Positions 25,693 through 40,480 of a DNA stretch of 64,000 nt are shown here, one piece after another (position 1 is the stretch's first letter; the number at the start of each line of letters is the position of its first letter). The position numbers and the translations under genes were made by a program. This stretch comes from Trogon surrucura (taxonomy: Eukaryota; Chordata; Aves; Trogoniformes; Trogonidae), in assembly GCA_020746105.1 (NCBI GenBank), contig CM036624.1:20854084-20918083 (forward strand). The letters are read 5' to 3'. The notes beneath the pieces were generated by a model that did not search any database, was not told the origin of the DNA, and was given only the letters and a program-made list of their open reading frames with translations.

Positions 25693-28667
25693 ACCCTGTA
25701 AAGTAATATTGTTTTGCAGTAATAGAGCAAAAAAATTATTAGCCAGTGATTGGTCTTTTTGTTATTGTTTGTCAGATTGTAATAGAAAAATGTCCTAATG
25801 TGTTTGAGCTATTATTATGTGAAAAGCTTTGCAGAGGAATGTGGAGGTCCAGTTCCTTATGAGAGTGCTGGCCAGTGTCATTGCCCTGCAGTATGAATCA
25901 TGTGGTGCTGCCTTGAACCACACGATTTTACTGGAGTGCGTTCAGGCTAAGATCTGTTTATGTGGACTCTGTTTCAGATTGGGTTCTAGGCCTTCTCAGC
26001 AGTAACAGACAGAAAGCAAATGAAAAATAAGATAGAAAGGGGAAAAAAGGATGCTAACAGCTGTGTGACTGTGTAATCCCTGTTTCTGCAGGGGCCACAT
26101 TGCTCAGTGTCTGTAGAATTGCTTTTTGTAAGTGAGGTTTTGTATGTGCTTCACAAAATCAATTTGCCAATTACAAAAAACTAGTGTTTTTTTAAAATCA
26201 GACTATGCCTGATAATACTCCAGGTTTCCTGATACCTCCTATTGTATTCCTATTTGTAAAATAAATATTTTTTGTTTATAAATTGGTATTTACAACACTC
26301 CTGCTATGCTAGTGAAAGTCATCCTAGTAAACATGGGCAAGCTGCCCACCTGTTCAGAAGTCTTTTTAATTGTAATTGTTAAATTATAAACTATTTTTAT
26401 CCTTGGAGTGCACAGTGGGACTGCCATTTTTCTTTTGAGTCTGGGATGTTCAAAAGTGAAAGGTCCTGCTTTTGCTGACTTCCTTACCTATCTTGTATGA
26501 CAAAGTCGTATTTCAGTCACACAGGTAATATTTTTTTCAGTCTGGATCATGAAAACATGAAGAGAAAAACTTTAAGTTCCTAAGTTCTTCAGATTGGCTT
26601 TTGAAAAAGCGTTTCTATTTGTCTAAAGTTGAGGACATATGTTAATATATCTCTTATTGAAAAGCTCTTCACTACTGTCAGGAACAATTTTACTTTTTTA
26701 TTTCTAAATAACTAAAAGTACATGTTAAAAACGTTTAAGAGCTAGAATATTATTAAAATTAATAACCACTTTGTACTTAAGGTGATAATTTTGTTATGCA
26801 TCTGTTTGCACAATGTTTCATAATGTAATAAGTTTTTCTAATGTATTTAATAAAGATTTTTGTATGTTATAATAACTGTGCATGTGTACAGATTCAAACT
26901 CAAAATTGAAATTAAACTTTGATGTATTAAAAAAGTAAATTTAATTAACACTTTTATCTCATAGTTAATATGCTTTATATGCTAAAGGACTTATATTAAT
27001 ACCCCAGCAGCTTCATATATGAGAATAAAGAATTATTTTTAAGATTAAATTTAGGTATAAAATGGTCTTGGTATGGATTCACTGGCAGGGTGTGCCATTA
27101 GCAGTACAATACAATATATAGCACAAGTAATGGGTTTTGTTATTTTTAATTGAAAAGGTTTGTTACACCTGCAGGTTCTTACATAAATTACAGGTAAAGT
27201 GGTGACTCTCTTTAGAAATCTGGTAAGACTAATTTTAAATAGGAATAATACTGCCAAATGTGTATGTATGTTACTGCTTTTTAAGTCTTAAAAGCAACAC
27301 TTGAGCTATAAAATTGACCAAGGTCACTTCATATCTATGAGAAACAATAATACCAACAATCACTGTATTGTGATTTAGGAAAAATACTGATTTGTTTTAT
27401 GTTACTGTGAAATCATCTGTGAGAATATTTTGTCTGTTTTGAAAAATGTATTTTTCTTCTTGAAAAATATGGTCCTATGAAACACAGATCCAGAGAGAAT
27501 AAACTTGGAGGCTAAATCAAATAAACCTTAATTTTAATCCATCAGATTAGAATCTTAAATTTAAATGAGTATCCTGATAGGCTAGAAATTTCTGGATCTC
27601 AAAGAACTAATAGAAGAGCAGAAAAAGGTCTGTATCTGATGTGATTGACTTTGTCTATTAATATAGGAGCATCTTGGCAAACCATGCCTTTATATAGCCC
27701 AAACCTCCCACTCAGCTCACCATCCCAGGTTTTGCAAATAGCTTATTGACTTAAATATGCCTCTGACTATACCTTGCACTTCAGCCTATATATAGATGTG
27801 AGTAATATGAGAGTAGTTGGCCTGCTCTTGTCTTATTTCTTAATATGGAGTGAATATTATGAAGATCAAGGAATCACAGCTGAAGACCATCTGAAGGGTT
27901 AAGATTATGTTCCTCATTAGGAACAACCTGATGCATGCAAGACCAAGTGCTACTGGTGCTGTCTTTCTTAGAAGATGGATGGAGATCAGACCTGCAGTAT
28001 GGTGGAAACATGGAGAAAGAGGCTGAGAACATGCCTATGAGTTGCGAGGCCATGCTTCTACTTCCAGAAGCTCTGGCTTTCATATCAGCCTAGCTAGAAG
28101 GAGCTTACTTGTCCATGTTTCATGAATGTAGTCCTCTTCCTGTCTCTGTCTCATAGCCTTCCACCCTCTTCTGGGTTCTCTGGCTCCTGTTAATTGCCAG
28201 CTGCAATATAAAGAGCTGCTTCTTCAGCATGCTTCAATTGTAGTAATTCCCAGCTTTGACAATCAGGAAGGCATTAGTTGCATTGAGACTCAGTTGGCAG
28301 AGGTGTTGGTGCTTTTTTCCACTGAAGTGGCAGCATTTAGTTAATTTGGTTACAGAGAAATGAGACTTATTTTAAGTCACATTTCATAGGACTGTTAAAG
28401 TCATAGTTTCCCCTGGGTTTTGTGTGTTGAAGATGAAGGTGAAAAGTAGTGGCAGAAGTAAAAGCCGAGGTAGGAGATTTTGTTAAATATGGGGGGAAAA
28501 AGGAAGATCTGAAATTCTTGGTTACAAAAGCTCTCCTTGGGTATCTTGACTCCCTTTCATGAGGAGTATGAAGGAGCTGAATACTAAGGGCATGCTGAGA
28601 AGGATCTACCAAGTGTTAAGTTACTTGATTGCCTGTAGTACTTGAATGGTACCCATGTGGATACGTA

Positions 28668-29730
28668 TCACAGAATCACAGAATGTTAGAGGTTGGAAGG
28701 GACCTCAAAGATCGTCTAGTTCAAGCCCCCCTCCAGAGCAGGATCACCTACAGCAGAGCACACAGGAACGCGTCCAGGCGGGTTTTGAATGTCTCCAAAG
28801 AAGGAGATTCCACAACCTCCCTGGGCAGCCTGTTCTGGTGCTCGGTCACCCTCACAGTAAAAAAGTTTTTCCTCATATTTTTATGGAACCTCCTGTGTTC
28901 CAGCTCCCACCCATTGCCCCTTGTTCTGTCAGTGGGCGCTGCTGAAAAGAGCCTGGCTCCATCCTCCTGACATTCCCCCTTGACATATTTATAAACATTA
29001 ATGAGGTCACCCCTCAGCCTCCTCTTCTCCAAGCTAAAGAGCCCCATCTCCTTCAGCCTTTCCTCATAAGGGAGATGTTCCACTCCCTTCACCATCTTTG
29101 TGGCTCTGTGCTGGACTCTCTCCAGCAGTTCCCTGTCCTTCTTGAACTGAGGGGCCCGGAACTGGACACAATATTCCAGATGCGACCTCACCAGGGCAGA
29201 GTAGAGGGGCAGGAGGACCTCTCTTGACCCACTTGCTACTCCCCTTCTAATCCACCTCAGGATGCCATTGGCCTTCTTGGCCACGAGGGCACATTGCTGG
29301 CTCATGGTCATCCTGCTGTCCACTAGAACCCCCAGGTCCCTTTCCCCTGCGCTGCTCTCCAGCAGGGCAGTCCCCAACCTATACTGGCACATGGGGTTAT
29401 TCTTTCCCAAGTGCAAGACTCTACACTTGCCCTTGTTGAACTTCATCAGATTTCTCCCTGCCCAGCCCTCCAACCTGCCCAGGTCTCTCTGAATGGCTGC
29501 ACAGCCTTCTGGTGTGTCAACCACTCCTCCCACTTTTGTATCATCAGCGAACTTGCTGACAACATTCTCTAATCCCTTATCCAGATCATTGATAATATAT
29601 TGACAAGCACCGACTCGAGCACTGACCCCTGAGGGACCCCACTAGACACAGGCATCCAGCCAGACTCTGCCCCATTGACCACAACTCTCTGGCTTCTTCC
29701 CTTCAACCAGTTCTCGACCCACCTCAAGTA
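28668..29730 (-). mobile_element. CR1 LINE, 5'-truncated, young copy with a 261-codon ORF2 remnant
   Basis: This CR1 copy is inserted antisense to AGBL4. The 3' terminal repeat (CACAGAATCACAGAATG) is at 28669 and the truncated 5' end is at about 29730. An open frame of 261 codons (28748-29533, minus) encodes the reverse transcriptase C-terminal part, from just after the ADDTK motif ([20 protein letters not shown]) through [20 protein letters not shown] to the ORF2 stop. Upstream of 29533 the reading continues in another frame with recognisable LKGRSQRVVVNG-like and [10 protein letters not shown]-like blocks, so at least one frameshift is present. It is the longest CR1 piece in the window apart from the one at 62133. 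It shares its subfamily with the copy at 6804-7487. Confidence 0.97.
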
Positions 29731-32700
29731 GTATGTGAGAATCCAGAGATGGTAGGGAGAATTGGAGAGGAAGTTTGGAGGTGGCTTTTACAATCTTGAT
29801 TTGATGTTGTTTTCTGCTTAAACCCATTGAAAGAGATGTTGTTTCATAGGTGCTCTGTCACAAGGGGAATGACAGAGCAAAGTGGAACCATCTAGAGGGA
29901 GGGGAGATTTTGCCCTCCGTTGAGCTGCTGAGCCTGCTTGCAAGTGAGGTTCTTTCAGAGCACAAAGTGGCATGGGCAGAAGGGTGAGGGTGAGGATAGA
30001 GCAAGCTGGGAGGCTGTAGCACTTGCAGACTGAGAGACTATTGAGAAATACAACGAACAGATACAGGGTTTGCCATAGGGTTGACAGTATTTTTCTGAGG
30101 ATTCAATGGAGGCTACCTAGAATTTGTTGCAGTTCTAGTGAGTTTACTGAGTAGGAAATTACAGGCAGTTGTAGGAACAGTGTCTGCTTGCAAGGGCACC
30201 ATGGTCAGCAGAGATCTGTTTTGATTTTTATTCCTTCTTACTTAGTAGTTACGTTTTCTTTATTTAAAAGCCAATTAATCTAGTTTATTATATAGTAAAA
30301 ACCTCTGTTTTTATTTAAAAGCTTTATTGGATTTTTGGAGTACTCACTTATAAGAGATCTAGGCAGTTCAATTTCAATGATATGTCTGACTCAGATTCTC
30401 ATCCCATCCATCTTAAATCCATTTTCTTTCTTTAATCACCTGTGTGCCCTGGTCACAGTTCCCAGGCTTGGTTTGCTTGTACAGTAGTTTGCAATTTGCA
30501 CTTTTTGGATACCTATATGCCTGATAGACAAGGCAAATTACATTTCTTTTGTGACTAAAGCACCAGTGGCTGTATCCAAGAGGACAGTCACTTTTGTCCT
30601 CACATTCTGAGAGAGAAAGTGCTTTACACTTTGTCACACTAATGCTCTTCAGTCTGCCAGTTTTCATGTGTCTCCTAAATATGTGGAATCAAGTAACTTA
30701 CAGTTTCATAATTAACGTAACCTGATATTTTGGCAATATATGACAGACATGTAACCACCCAGATCCTCCAACCAAGCCATTACTTTGAAAGTAGTTTGGT
30801 GTTTGCATGGCTACAGACATGATTCTAACAGCTTGGTTCTGCAGAGAAAATATCATTGGAAAACAAAAGCTCATAAAGGAAAGCTGCATGCTTTTAATGT
30901 ACATAGCAATATATTTGAAGGTACAAACTTCTCCATAAAATTACACATATGTGTGTCCTTTATAGATATAAATATGTATATTCATGAAAATTGTTTTTGT
31001 GGATGCAGCTATTCTGCAAATAGCTTTCAGATGATTAATATTTAAAATTAGCATTTAATGTTAACATAATACTTTGAATTATAAAAAGTACATCTGTTCT
31101 ACAATACATATTTTCATTGCAACTGCCTCTTTATACCAGGCTTCCTCTCAACTTCCTACCATGCTCTCTCCTTGCCCTCCAATCTACTCATGTTTTAGGC
31201 ATCATTTGCTGGTGAAATCCTCACTTGATGTTAACATGTTTAAATTAATATGTTGGTGGATTTGATTCCTGTTGATTTTCTGATGATCCCTGAGTAATGT
31301 GCTCTCACTCTTTCTATAACTGTCCAAGGTTGAGAACTTTACTACGTTTTTCAAAGTATATTTTTACTTTTGTCTGAAAATGAAAAGTTGAATAAAACTC
31401 AGTTTGTGTTTGAGCTGGACTGCATACTTGCCTTTTGTATATAAAATTAAAAATGGTTTCCTAAGGAGTTTTATCTGTTAATACAATTTTTGTTCTTGCT
31501 TTATGACAATTATCATATATGGATTTTTTCTTTTTTTACTGCCACAGTTTGAAGTGAGAGCATTAAGTTAAATTAATTTGACTTTGCTTGGCAAATGGTA
31601 ATAGGAGTACTTTAACAGCTGTTTGCTTTCCTGAATTGTCCTTGGTGCTGAAATTGCTTTTGTATCTAAACAGCAAAATGTGTTTATAGGGCTACAGAAT
31701 ATGGAGATAAATTTAGCCTGTCAAACAAATATTATTGGGACTTTTTTGTGCAGTGTTTCTGGGAGTGGATCCTGACTACAATGCTTTAATTCCAAGCTGA
31801 GCGTGCCTTTGGACATCTTACAGGACTGTTTGTGGAGCTTTTCTGTTTGATTTATGACCTTGCCTATATGGACTTCTGATCAGATTTTATTCTCGTTTAG
31901 TGCAAGAGGGGCTAATTATGAAAGTGGCAATGACTCTTTCATTGTGCTGAAGGTTTCTGAATGACAAAAAAGGGGCTTTAAATTAAAATGAACTTTAACA
32001 AGGCATTTTCACATTGAAGTGATGCACACTCTACCACTGATAGAGTAATTCATTTTCACCCCTTTCTGATTCTATAAACACATTGTCTCACAAGATCAGC
32101 AATTTCTTACCTCTCAGGCTAATGAAGAGTGGATGGTAGACCAATGAATTCTCTTTTTGCAGAACTGTTTTGACATTCTTAATTTTTTCTTAAATATCAA
32201 AGAAAGGACAAAGAGCTGTGATTTTATTGCATTAATATTAATAATCATTTATCTGCCAGAAAAACATTTAAATATCACTTGACATTTGCAGAGAAAGATT
32301 AATGTTTAATTTACTACAAACACAGAAATGCTTTGAAATAAAAGGAAATGCTTCTGGATTTGGCAAAATGAAAAAAAACCACAACAAAACAACCAAACAA
32401 AAATCCCCCCAAAATTAAGACAGACATTTAGATATAATAAAATACTCCAACCATAGCAGAAGACAAAAACATGTTGGTGCCTTCCAAAATGTCAGTATTT
32501 AAATTATCACTTCTGATTGAAAAAATAAGATCAACTAGATAGTTTTTTAAAGTCTAATTTAAGCTTTAACTGAACAAAGATAAATGAGAATAAGCAGTTA
32601 TATGTTATGTCCATGTGGGTATGGTTAAGAAGGCCTGCTATAAATTCTATCAGTATTATAAAAAAAACCCACAATGTTATGTAGTTCCTTGGTACTACGT

Positions 32701-35700
32701 AATTATTGGAATAAAGCTAGAATATAAGTAGTATTGACATTTCATAATTATTGGTAAGAGTAGAAGTCAGGGAGGGCTTCCAGAACAGGCTGGGTGACTG
32801 AAGGAAAGGAAAATAGCAGGGCACAGAAATCAGAAAATTATATAAGTGAAAATACAGGAACAAGTTTCAATTCTTGCAGAAGGATCAAAATGCTGCATAA
32901 TAAAAAGTACAGAAATCACCTTGTTCTACAAAAGCGTGCCAGACTAGGAACTACAGCTGAGGAGTAGGTGAACAGTGAAGTTGTGTATCAGTCTGATGAA
33001 ATGACTAAAAATGTACCTAGGCTGCATGGAAGCATATCTGCAATTTTTTTTTTTTTTATGGAGATTATAAGGTTTCACTTCTAGGCAATGAAATAATGGG
33101 CTTAATGTATTGGATAAGAATAGCATTTCTAGCCCCCGAAATGTTTATGTGACTGGATTGATAGTGGTGTAGAGAACCAAATTCAGTTTCATAATAAACT
33201 AAAATAAGACTGTTCAGATCCAGTATTTGTACTATCCTTACAGGAGGCAGTTGTTCAAGGAATTTTTTGTGTAAGATACACATGGAATGTTCTAGCTGTA
33301 AAATCAGTAATTTCTGTAAGATTATTATATAAGACAGTATTGGAAGACTTTCTATTAGTATAATTTTTTAATAAAAAAAATCAAATTTATTTACAGCTCT
33401 GGTGACTTTGGAGAGGTCCTTGAGAATATAATTTAACTATAGGTCTCCAGACTGATTGAGGTTTCCATCAATTAATTTTCTTCAAGTGGCAGTTTCTAAT
33501 TATACTATGTAAGGATTCCCCTAGAAAAATGGTGGTTCTATGTATCAGGCACCAATCTAGGCCAAATGCAGAATTACAGCATTAACTTACAGTACTAAAT
33601 CAACAGAAATATCCTCACTTGTAGGAGGAAAGAACTGTTTTGCCTTTTGCATTACAGGAATTCATAGGGTCTTTGCAAGATGATGACTATATTGAGTAGG
33701 AAGCATTACGTAAGTAGGGCTAATGCAATATACTTAAGAATAAAGAATATGCAGCTTTTAACACTTTTAACCATTTGTCATATGTTGCTTGCACACCTGT
33801 GGTATCTGGGCAGTGGGTTAATCTAAGAATATTTTATATTCAAGGCTATAGGTGGCAACAGATTTCAGTGTTGTACATTGAATGTCAAGCCTTAGCAAAG
33901 TGAGTATGTAGAGAGATGTTTCTCCCTGCTGCAGGCCAGCAATGGTACATCCTGCTGTGGTGCTGTAGTTCATGTTCCCTGATCTGCCTTTATGGCTGCT
34001 TCCGTGGTTAAGGCTGCAGACGTGGTTATAATTTATTTATTCCCTTGTTAATTATTTATTTAGGATAGCACCCATTATATGCTAAGTGACCTCCAAACAG
34101 ACATTTCTTGAAATGCTTTTCCTTTAAGAGCTCTGCTTTGAAAAGATGTGATACGTAGGCAGTTGTGAGATACCCATTTTGATAGCCTATACTTTGTTAA
34201 AGAAAGCTGAGTTTCGTGATGCTAGTACAAACCCTCTTTGTATTCTGATTTTCCTTTAACAAAGGTTCACTGCCATGGATAAGTAACTGCCCATCTGTCA
34301 TTGGAGGCCTTTGGGGAACTGATAAAGAGGGAGCAGAGAAATCAGTAGTCTGTTGTTTGGGTTTTTTTACGGGTATTTGGTGGTTTTGGTGCAGTAGGTG
34401 TATGATGGCTACCTTAGGGTGGGGGCCTCAGATTTTTAAGTATTCTTGGCACTCCCTACTAAGTTGATGCATTGCTACTTTACTGCTGCCAGTTTCTGTA
34501 TTTACTTGATTTTGTGACTTGATTTGGAGAATTTGTACTGCGGTCTTGCGCTCTGATATTTTTGTAGCTCATAAGAATCTCAGAGATATGGGAGAAGGTG
34601 TTGAGAGACTGACTCCATTTTATCCATCCTTTACAGTTTCCTTACACAGTAAACATTGACATTTTATTCTTTACAGCTCCAGGTTTATAGGTCCTTTAAC
34701 TGAAAGCATCAGTACTTGTTGATAAGGGCTATTTTGAAATAAGGCTCTCTGGCTGCAAGTGATTAAATGCCAGTCTCATTTGATCAAAACTATTGAATTC
34801 CTTCAATAAGATTTTATTATATACTATGTACATATGTAATATGTTGCTTACACAATATTTGTAGTATATTGGGATATCTGTTGCATCTATACTGTACTTA
34901 TGGGTTTTTTGTGCAGTGCTGATCACTAAATCTTCAGGATTACTTGTTGCTGTTTTTCATTGTGTTCTAATCTGGAATCACCATTAAGACTGCTCCTCTT
35001 AACAAACATAAAGAGACAAAGTATTCCAGTTCTTCTAGTTCCTTGTGTTGTCTTTCTAAATGGTATCGTTTACTCTTTTGGATTATCTTCGTAGGGAAGT
35101 TGCAAGCGATGTAAGTAGGTGGCCTTTGGGATTAACACATTGAAAATAGTTTACATTGTGACGTCTGTAATAGTATACTCATTGCAGGAGCCATGAAAAT
35201 ACTTCTCAGTAAATTAATCCCTATATTCTCCCTTCCCCTTGCCCAGACATCATTCAAACACAGATGACCAAGTAAAGTATCTTCTTCTGAAAAGAAGAAC
35301 TCATCCTAAAACTGTTCATTGGTGGCACTTTCCAGACTACTGAAATGAGACCTTTCTGTAACTGTTTTTAGTAGAAGAAAATGAATCTCAGCATTACCCT
35401 CTCCCCCCCAACTTTTTTTCTTTTATATTGAACTAGTAAAACAAATCTAAGATGCTTTATGCTGATTTTGTTATTCAATCAGTCCTTTCTTAAAGGTTTT
35501 CAATTCTCTTAATTTCCTGTGTGGAAGACAATTCTTCGGCTTGCTTAAAAATGCCTTCGTACATTTTCACTTCGTTTGGAGGCTAGTCCCACAACTTTCT
35601 TTTAATCTAATGATTCAGATTAACTGCTGTGAGTGATAAATTTTGCCTCCTACTCCAATTCAGATAAAAAGTTTTAATTTATAAACTCCTGTGGGTGTTT

Positions 35701-38700
35701 TAGTCTAGGCTACACTGTTCATTAATATTTCTGCAATTTAATTTGATACAAAGGAAGTGTAGGTCTGTTCATTGCACTCGTTTGGGACCACTGAGAAACA
35801 GTGACTGTGATCCCAGACACTACAGGCAGAATGCCCCTAGGAAATGGGTACCTTACATCTCTCGTGAGGGGAAAAGTATTGGAAAAGAAAAGAATAGAAT
35901 TCAGACCGTGATCCTGAAAAGGTGTGGAAAATCAAATTGTGCTCTCATTGCTGTTAACTAGGAGCAACACCATTAAAATCGCTACTTTTGCACCAAAAGA
36001 AATAGAACAGTTGGAAGGAATAAGAACATCTATAAGTTTTGAGTTCACTGCTTTTCTCCATATTGTTGCTCTTTCATTTGTTAGTGAAACAGATAAATGC
36101 TGACTCATAATTCCTATATGTACCCAAAAGATCAATAAAATTTTAATGCTATATTCATAGATAAGCAATAAAAGTGTGTGTTAGATTTTTTTCATGTGCT
36201 GTCAGTCACAGTTAGATTTTATCACATTGTCTAATTACAAGAAAAGCTCAAGCTGAATCTCTCAGCTTCTATAAGTTATGCATTAATGTGTACATCTCGG
36301 TTCACCCTGTCTGGTGATGGGATCTGGCCTTTTATCAATTGCTTATAAGAGCTAAGATTGTTCCTGCACAATCTTTTTCACAAAAAAAGATTCATAAAAG
36401 CTACTGATGAACTGTCCTTTGGATGTCACTATTGATAAAAACTTAAAACATAATGGAAAAGCAGCAATTTCAACTTGCTTAATTGAGGAAGGAGGATAGA
36501 AGCGAGACTACAAGTACAATTCTGAAACATCCAGCTTCTCAAGCCATGTACTCTTGAAATGCTTTGCCTGTTTGATAGTCTTGAACAGTTTTCAAACATG
36601 ATTTGGATTTTGATGGAAAGCTGAGTCATGAGCATTGCTATTGTTTTAAGGGAAACATCAGGTTCTTAAGGAAATGCTGTGTTATTGAGGAGTATAGATT
36701 CTTTTTTCCCCAAAAATGTTAACTGTAGCATTATAGATATTACTTTGTATTGCAGACCTTAATATGTGCAACTTTAGTACAGTATGCTTTAATTTACAAG
36801 GTTTTGTCGATTTTTTTTTTTATGGGGTTGTCTGTTTATTCAAATCATGTGCTCTGCAGTTTCAAGAATCCTTATTTGACATATGCTTTGCATGGGAGTC
36901 CAGGAGATGATGCAAAACCAGTCACAGGTTTTCAGAGAACATCATAATTTCATTAGATTTTTTTCCTATTTAGAAATCAAATGCTATTTAGAACTTGTTT
37001 AGGACTTCTCATCAAGTTCTTTTTCACAAAGACTGTAAAACCAGTTGGTATTTACAACTGATATTCTTAGATGCACTTTTTTCAGAAGATATCTAATCTT
37101 CCACTCAAGAGAAGTTGTTACAGATCTTGGTCCCTGTAGTTTCTGTTCCATTTAGAACGTATAAACAAAATTTCTTTGCTTTGTCATGTCTGTGTGTTTT
37201 GCGATCCTTAAGGATGAATTCTGATGAGAGTATTCCATATTCTACATTTCACCTGATTTTGTGAACTATAGAGTCGCTTGAAAATATTGATTAACACTAT
37301 TTGGCTATCTTGGACTTGATCCCAGGTTCAACTGGTGAAAATGACGTATATCCCAATCTGTTCCTTGGTTGTTTTTGTTTAAAGAATTTGTATAGATTGA
37401 AATGCAGCTGCAAGTGTATTAGTGATTTTCTATTGCTTACTTGTCAAGATTTTTATTGTGTCGATGAAAAATAGTATTTCAAAATCTGGCGGCATATTGA
37501 CAAAAACAGAAGAGCACTTTCTGTAATTCTATTTTGAAAAACTACCTCTTTTAGAGACAGAGATTGCCTTAGCTACTTCCATTCATATGTATCTTGATCA
37601 ATAGATTTATTGATAGCTTTTAGCCAAGATTTAATTCTTTTCCCCTTAGTTCACTGTGGCGCTCACTTTTCTGAATTAAGAAACTAGAATTAGGCTCCTA
37701 TAAGCAAGGCATACAATATGCCAGTGCTCTAGGTGTAAAAGGAGGCATTTGACCTTTTGTTGCTAATCTGTGACAGGTGCAGGCTATTTTCTTCCAAATG
37801 GTGTTAATTTTCATGTGCAAATCCACCCCCTGAAACCTGCATTCTATATATCCACCACAGGGGAATTGGTGGTCATCATGAGTACTGTAATGGACAGCTG
37901 AGAGGGATAATCGCTGATATTTCAGCACATTGGTGCTTGTGACTCAGTCCTTCTTAGTGCACTTCTGTTTTCAGTGCTTATTAGGGAGGCTGAAGTTAGT
38001 TATTCATTGCTGGACAAAAAAAAAAGTGTCTGAGAAAGTTCATGTGCAGGGAACAGCACATTGTTACAAATTAGTTTCCTTTACCATTTCTGGCAAACTC
38101 ATTACAAAGTAATCGCGCCCCGTGCTGAAGTGCACTTCCTCTGGGACCAATAACTGTAAATAAGCAGGGCTGCAAGCTGGCTGATAAGTTGTTGTTCTGA
38201 AGATAACGGTCCTTTTTAGCAGAGTGTTTGACCTTTTTCTTTATATTGCCTCAGGCTTGTCTAAGACCCTCAAGGTCTATTTTTCATCTTAAAATTCTCT
38301 GTAGGAAAGCACAATGTGTGGCTTAAGAAGATTTTAGGATTGCTTAACATATCTATATTTTCTTTTCTAGCGTTTTTTATGATAATTGTTAGAACGCTTA
38401 GTAAGTTTAGCTAGCATTTTCTTAAGCAGGTTTTCTTTCTTTGTGTAAAGTGCACTTTTTATTGATATAGGAAGCAACACACGTTAATATTTTATGAGGA
38501 CTAAGTGTACGTTGCATGATTAATAAAATAGCAGCATTGGTGTTTTCCTGACTTTTAAGGAAACTTGAAACATGCTGTTGACCCCTTTTATTACTTGCAT
38601 TTTGAGAGTATTGCACTAAACTTCACTCTGTAAAGCAATTTAAGCAAATATAATTAAGAATTTCAGCTTGAATGATTAAAGAAAAGTATGTCTCCTTTTC

Positions 38701-40119
38701 TCAGTATGCTAAGAGTATTGAACAGGACTGTGACTGAAAATTGAGCATGTCTGAAAAACAAACCCCAAGGCAAAGACAAAGTCAGTTTATAGACATTTGG
38801 GAATTTGATTTATTCACATCTTCCCACCAGTTAAAAAAGATCTGTGCCGGTATATTTGTAGAATAAAATAATAGAAACCCCTCTCCCCCCCAAATAAGGA
38901 GAAAAAATCCTTAGTGTTTTGTCAAGTGCTGGCTACTCTAATTGCATACTTTTAAGGTACAGTCAGAAAGCCATTTGAGAATCAGATGTGCACCCAAACC
39001 GTAAAAAAAATAATTAAAGAAGGAATGCCAGTAAGTTCAGATGTTACTGCTCATAATGTTGTTGGGCTTTTTATCCCTGTGGATAACATTACTTGATCAG
39101 TTCATTAATTTTACATGTCCCATAAATAACATTATTAATATCTTATGATTTATAATGCTAACTCCCAAATATAATGCAAGTCACAAACTACAGAGTGATG
39201 TTGCTTTAAAAATGTGGTGTAATTTCATAGATCCAACTTCTTTATTTATTGAGTGGAGTGGTGGTGATTTGTTGTGGGAGTGAACCCAAAGTAAAGCAGA
39301 GGTGATGTTTTAGTACAGTGAGTCTTTCTTCTTTGATGTTAGAAGAATGTACTTGAGCAAAGTGGTTATGAACAGACTCTTGCTCATATCATGAATTAGC
39401 AGGCTATCCATGTACACAGAATAAAAACTGTAGATGGAAAGAGTCTTGCAGTAGTTTTATTGGTAGGTAAAATGCAGAGTTGGTGCTCTCTAGTTTCTCT
39501 AAAGTTTATCATCATTTCAGCACAGGAACTGTGCACCTCAGGTACTGCAAAGCAGAGGGGATGTATTGAGCAATTCCACAGAGATCCCTGTGCCGTAGGA
39601 GGAACTTACTGTCTAAACATTCGTTAGCCTGTTTTATTTCTTGCTAGACATTTAACAAAAAAAGAAATTTTAAGGAACCTTCTGGAGCTATTAAGAAATA
39701 AAAGTAGTTTAGAAGTTGTTTGCACTCATGTTTATTTACAGTGTTAAAATTTTAAAATGGTTTAATGGCTAAACAGAATATCACAATCGATGTTTTTAAT
39801 TCTGTTTCACAGTTTCCAATGCATTTCACTGTTACCTGTGGTATCGCAATATAATTCTCACTCATTAGAATAAATCTATTTTTCATGACTACAGCAGTGT
39901 GAAGGCAGTGCTTTAACTTTGAGTTCAATTTTGAGAAATTTATATCCTTTCTTGGACACCAAAAAATGATTTTTTTCACTGGCATTATTGGTTTTCCTCA
40001 AAGCATCTCTTAAAGCAAAGAAGTGTTTTGTTCTCAGACTTCTAAGCTTCTTTGTACCAAAATTGCTGTCTTTTTTAATGACATTGCTATGTGGGTTGAA
40101 ATTAGGCTGACAGATTGTG

Positions 40120-40480
40120 AGCAAAGGCTGTGATATTACAAACAATAGTTTATTGAGGCTGAGGAACTTGTTGAATTGGTTGCCAAAGGCATTAGTGTTA
40201 GGTCCAGCCTATTTAGCATCTGGAAGACAGAGAGGAAAAAGTGTGCTAATGAAATGTGCAAATGATACTAAACTGCAAATGTCTGCAGGTGCCTATGGCA
40301 GCTGACATGTACTACGAAGGAGCCTAGTAAGAGGCAGTTCCATAGCCAAAAAGTAACCAAGTGAGATACAATTCAAGAAAGGAAAACATTGCACTAAGAG
40401 GCAAGTGAGTATTCAAATCAAGTATTACAGATAAAGAGAGAAAATAGTGTTGGGAGTCGCAGGGATTCATACACACGTGA
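40120..40480 (+). mobile_element. Probable ancient CR1/L3-like reverse transcriptase relic
   Basis: The segment contains a GGTCCAGCCTATTTAGCATC block (40201) that resembles the GPVLFNIF-coding part of a CR1 reverse transcriptase. It is followed about 45 bp later by ATGAAATGTGCAAATGATAC, encoding MKCANDTKLQ, which resembles the LKFADDTKL catalytic-loop motif with one of the two catalytic aspartates replaced by asparagine. Downstream the similarity fades into sequence that could be the rest of the domain. An open frame of 62 codons covers the motif region but is not a gene. The assignment is by motif order only and could be coincidental. Confidence 0.45.

Noticed and set aside
28748-29533. 261-codon frame as a host gene
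   Set aside because: It is the C-terminal part of CR1 ORF2 reverse transcriptase within a 5'-truncated LINE copy.
30413-30667. 84-codon cysteine-containing frame on the minus strand
   Set aside because: The cysteine spacing does not match a family I know, there is no signal peptide, and no exon context is visible.
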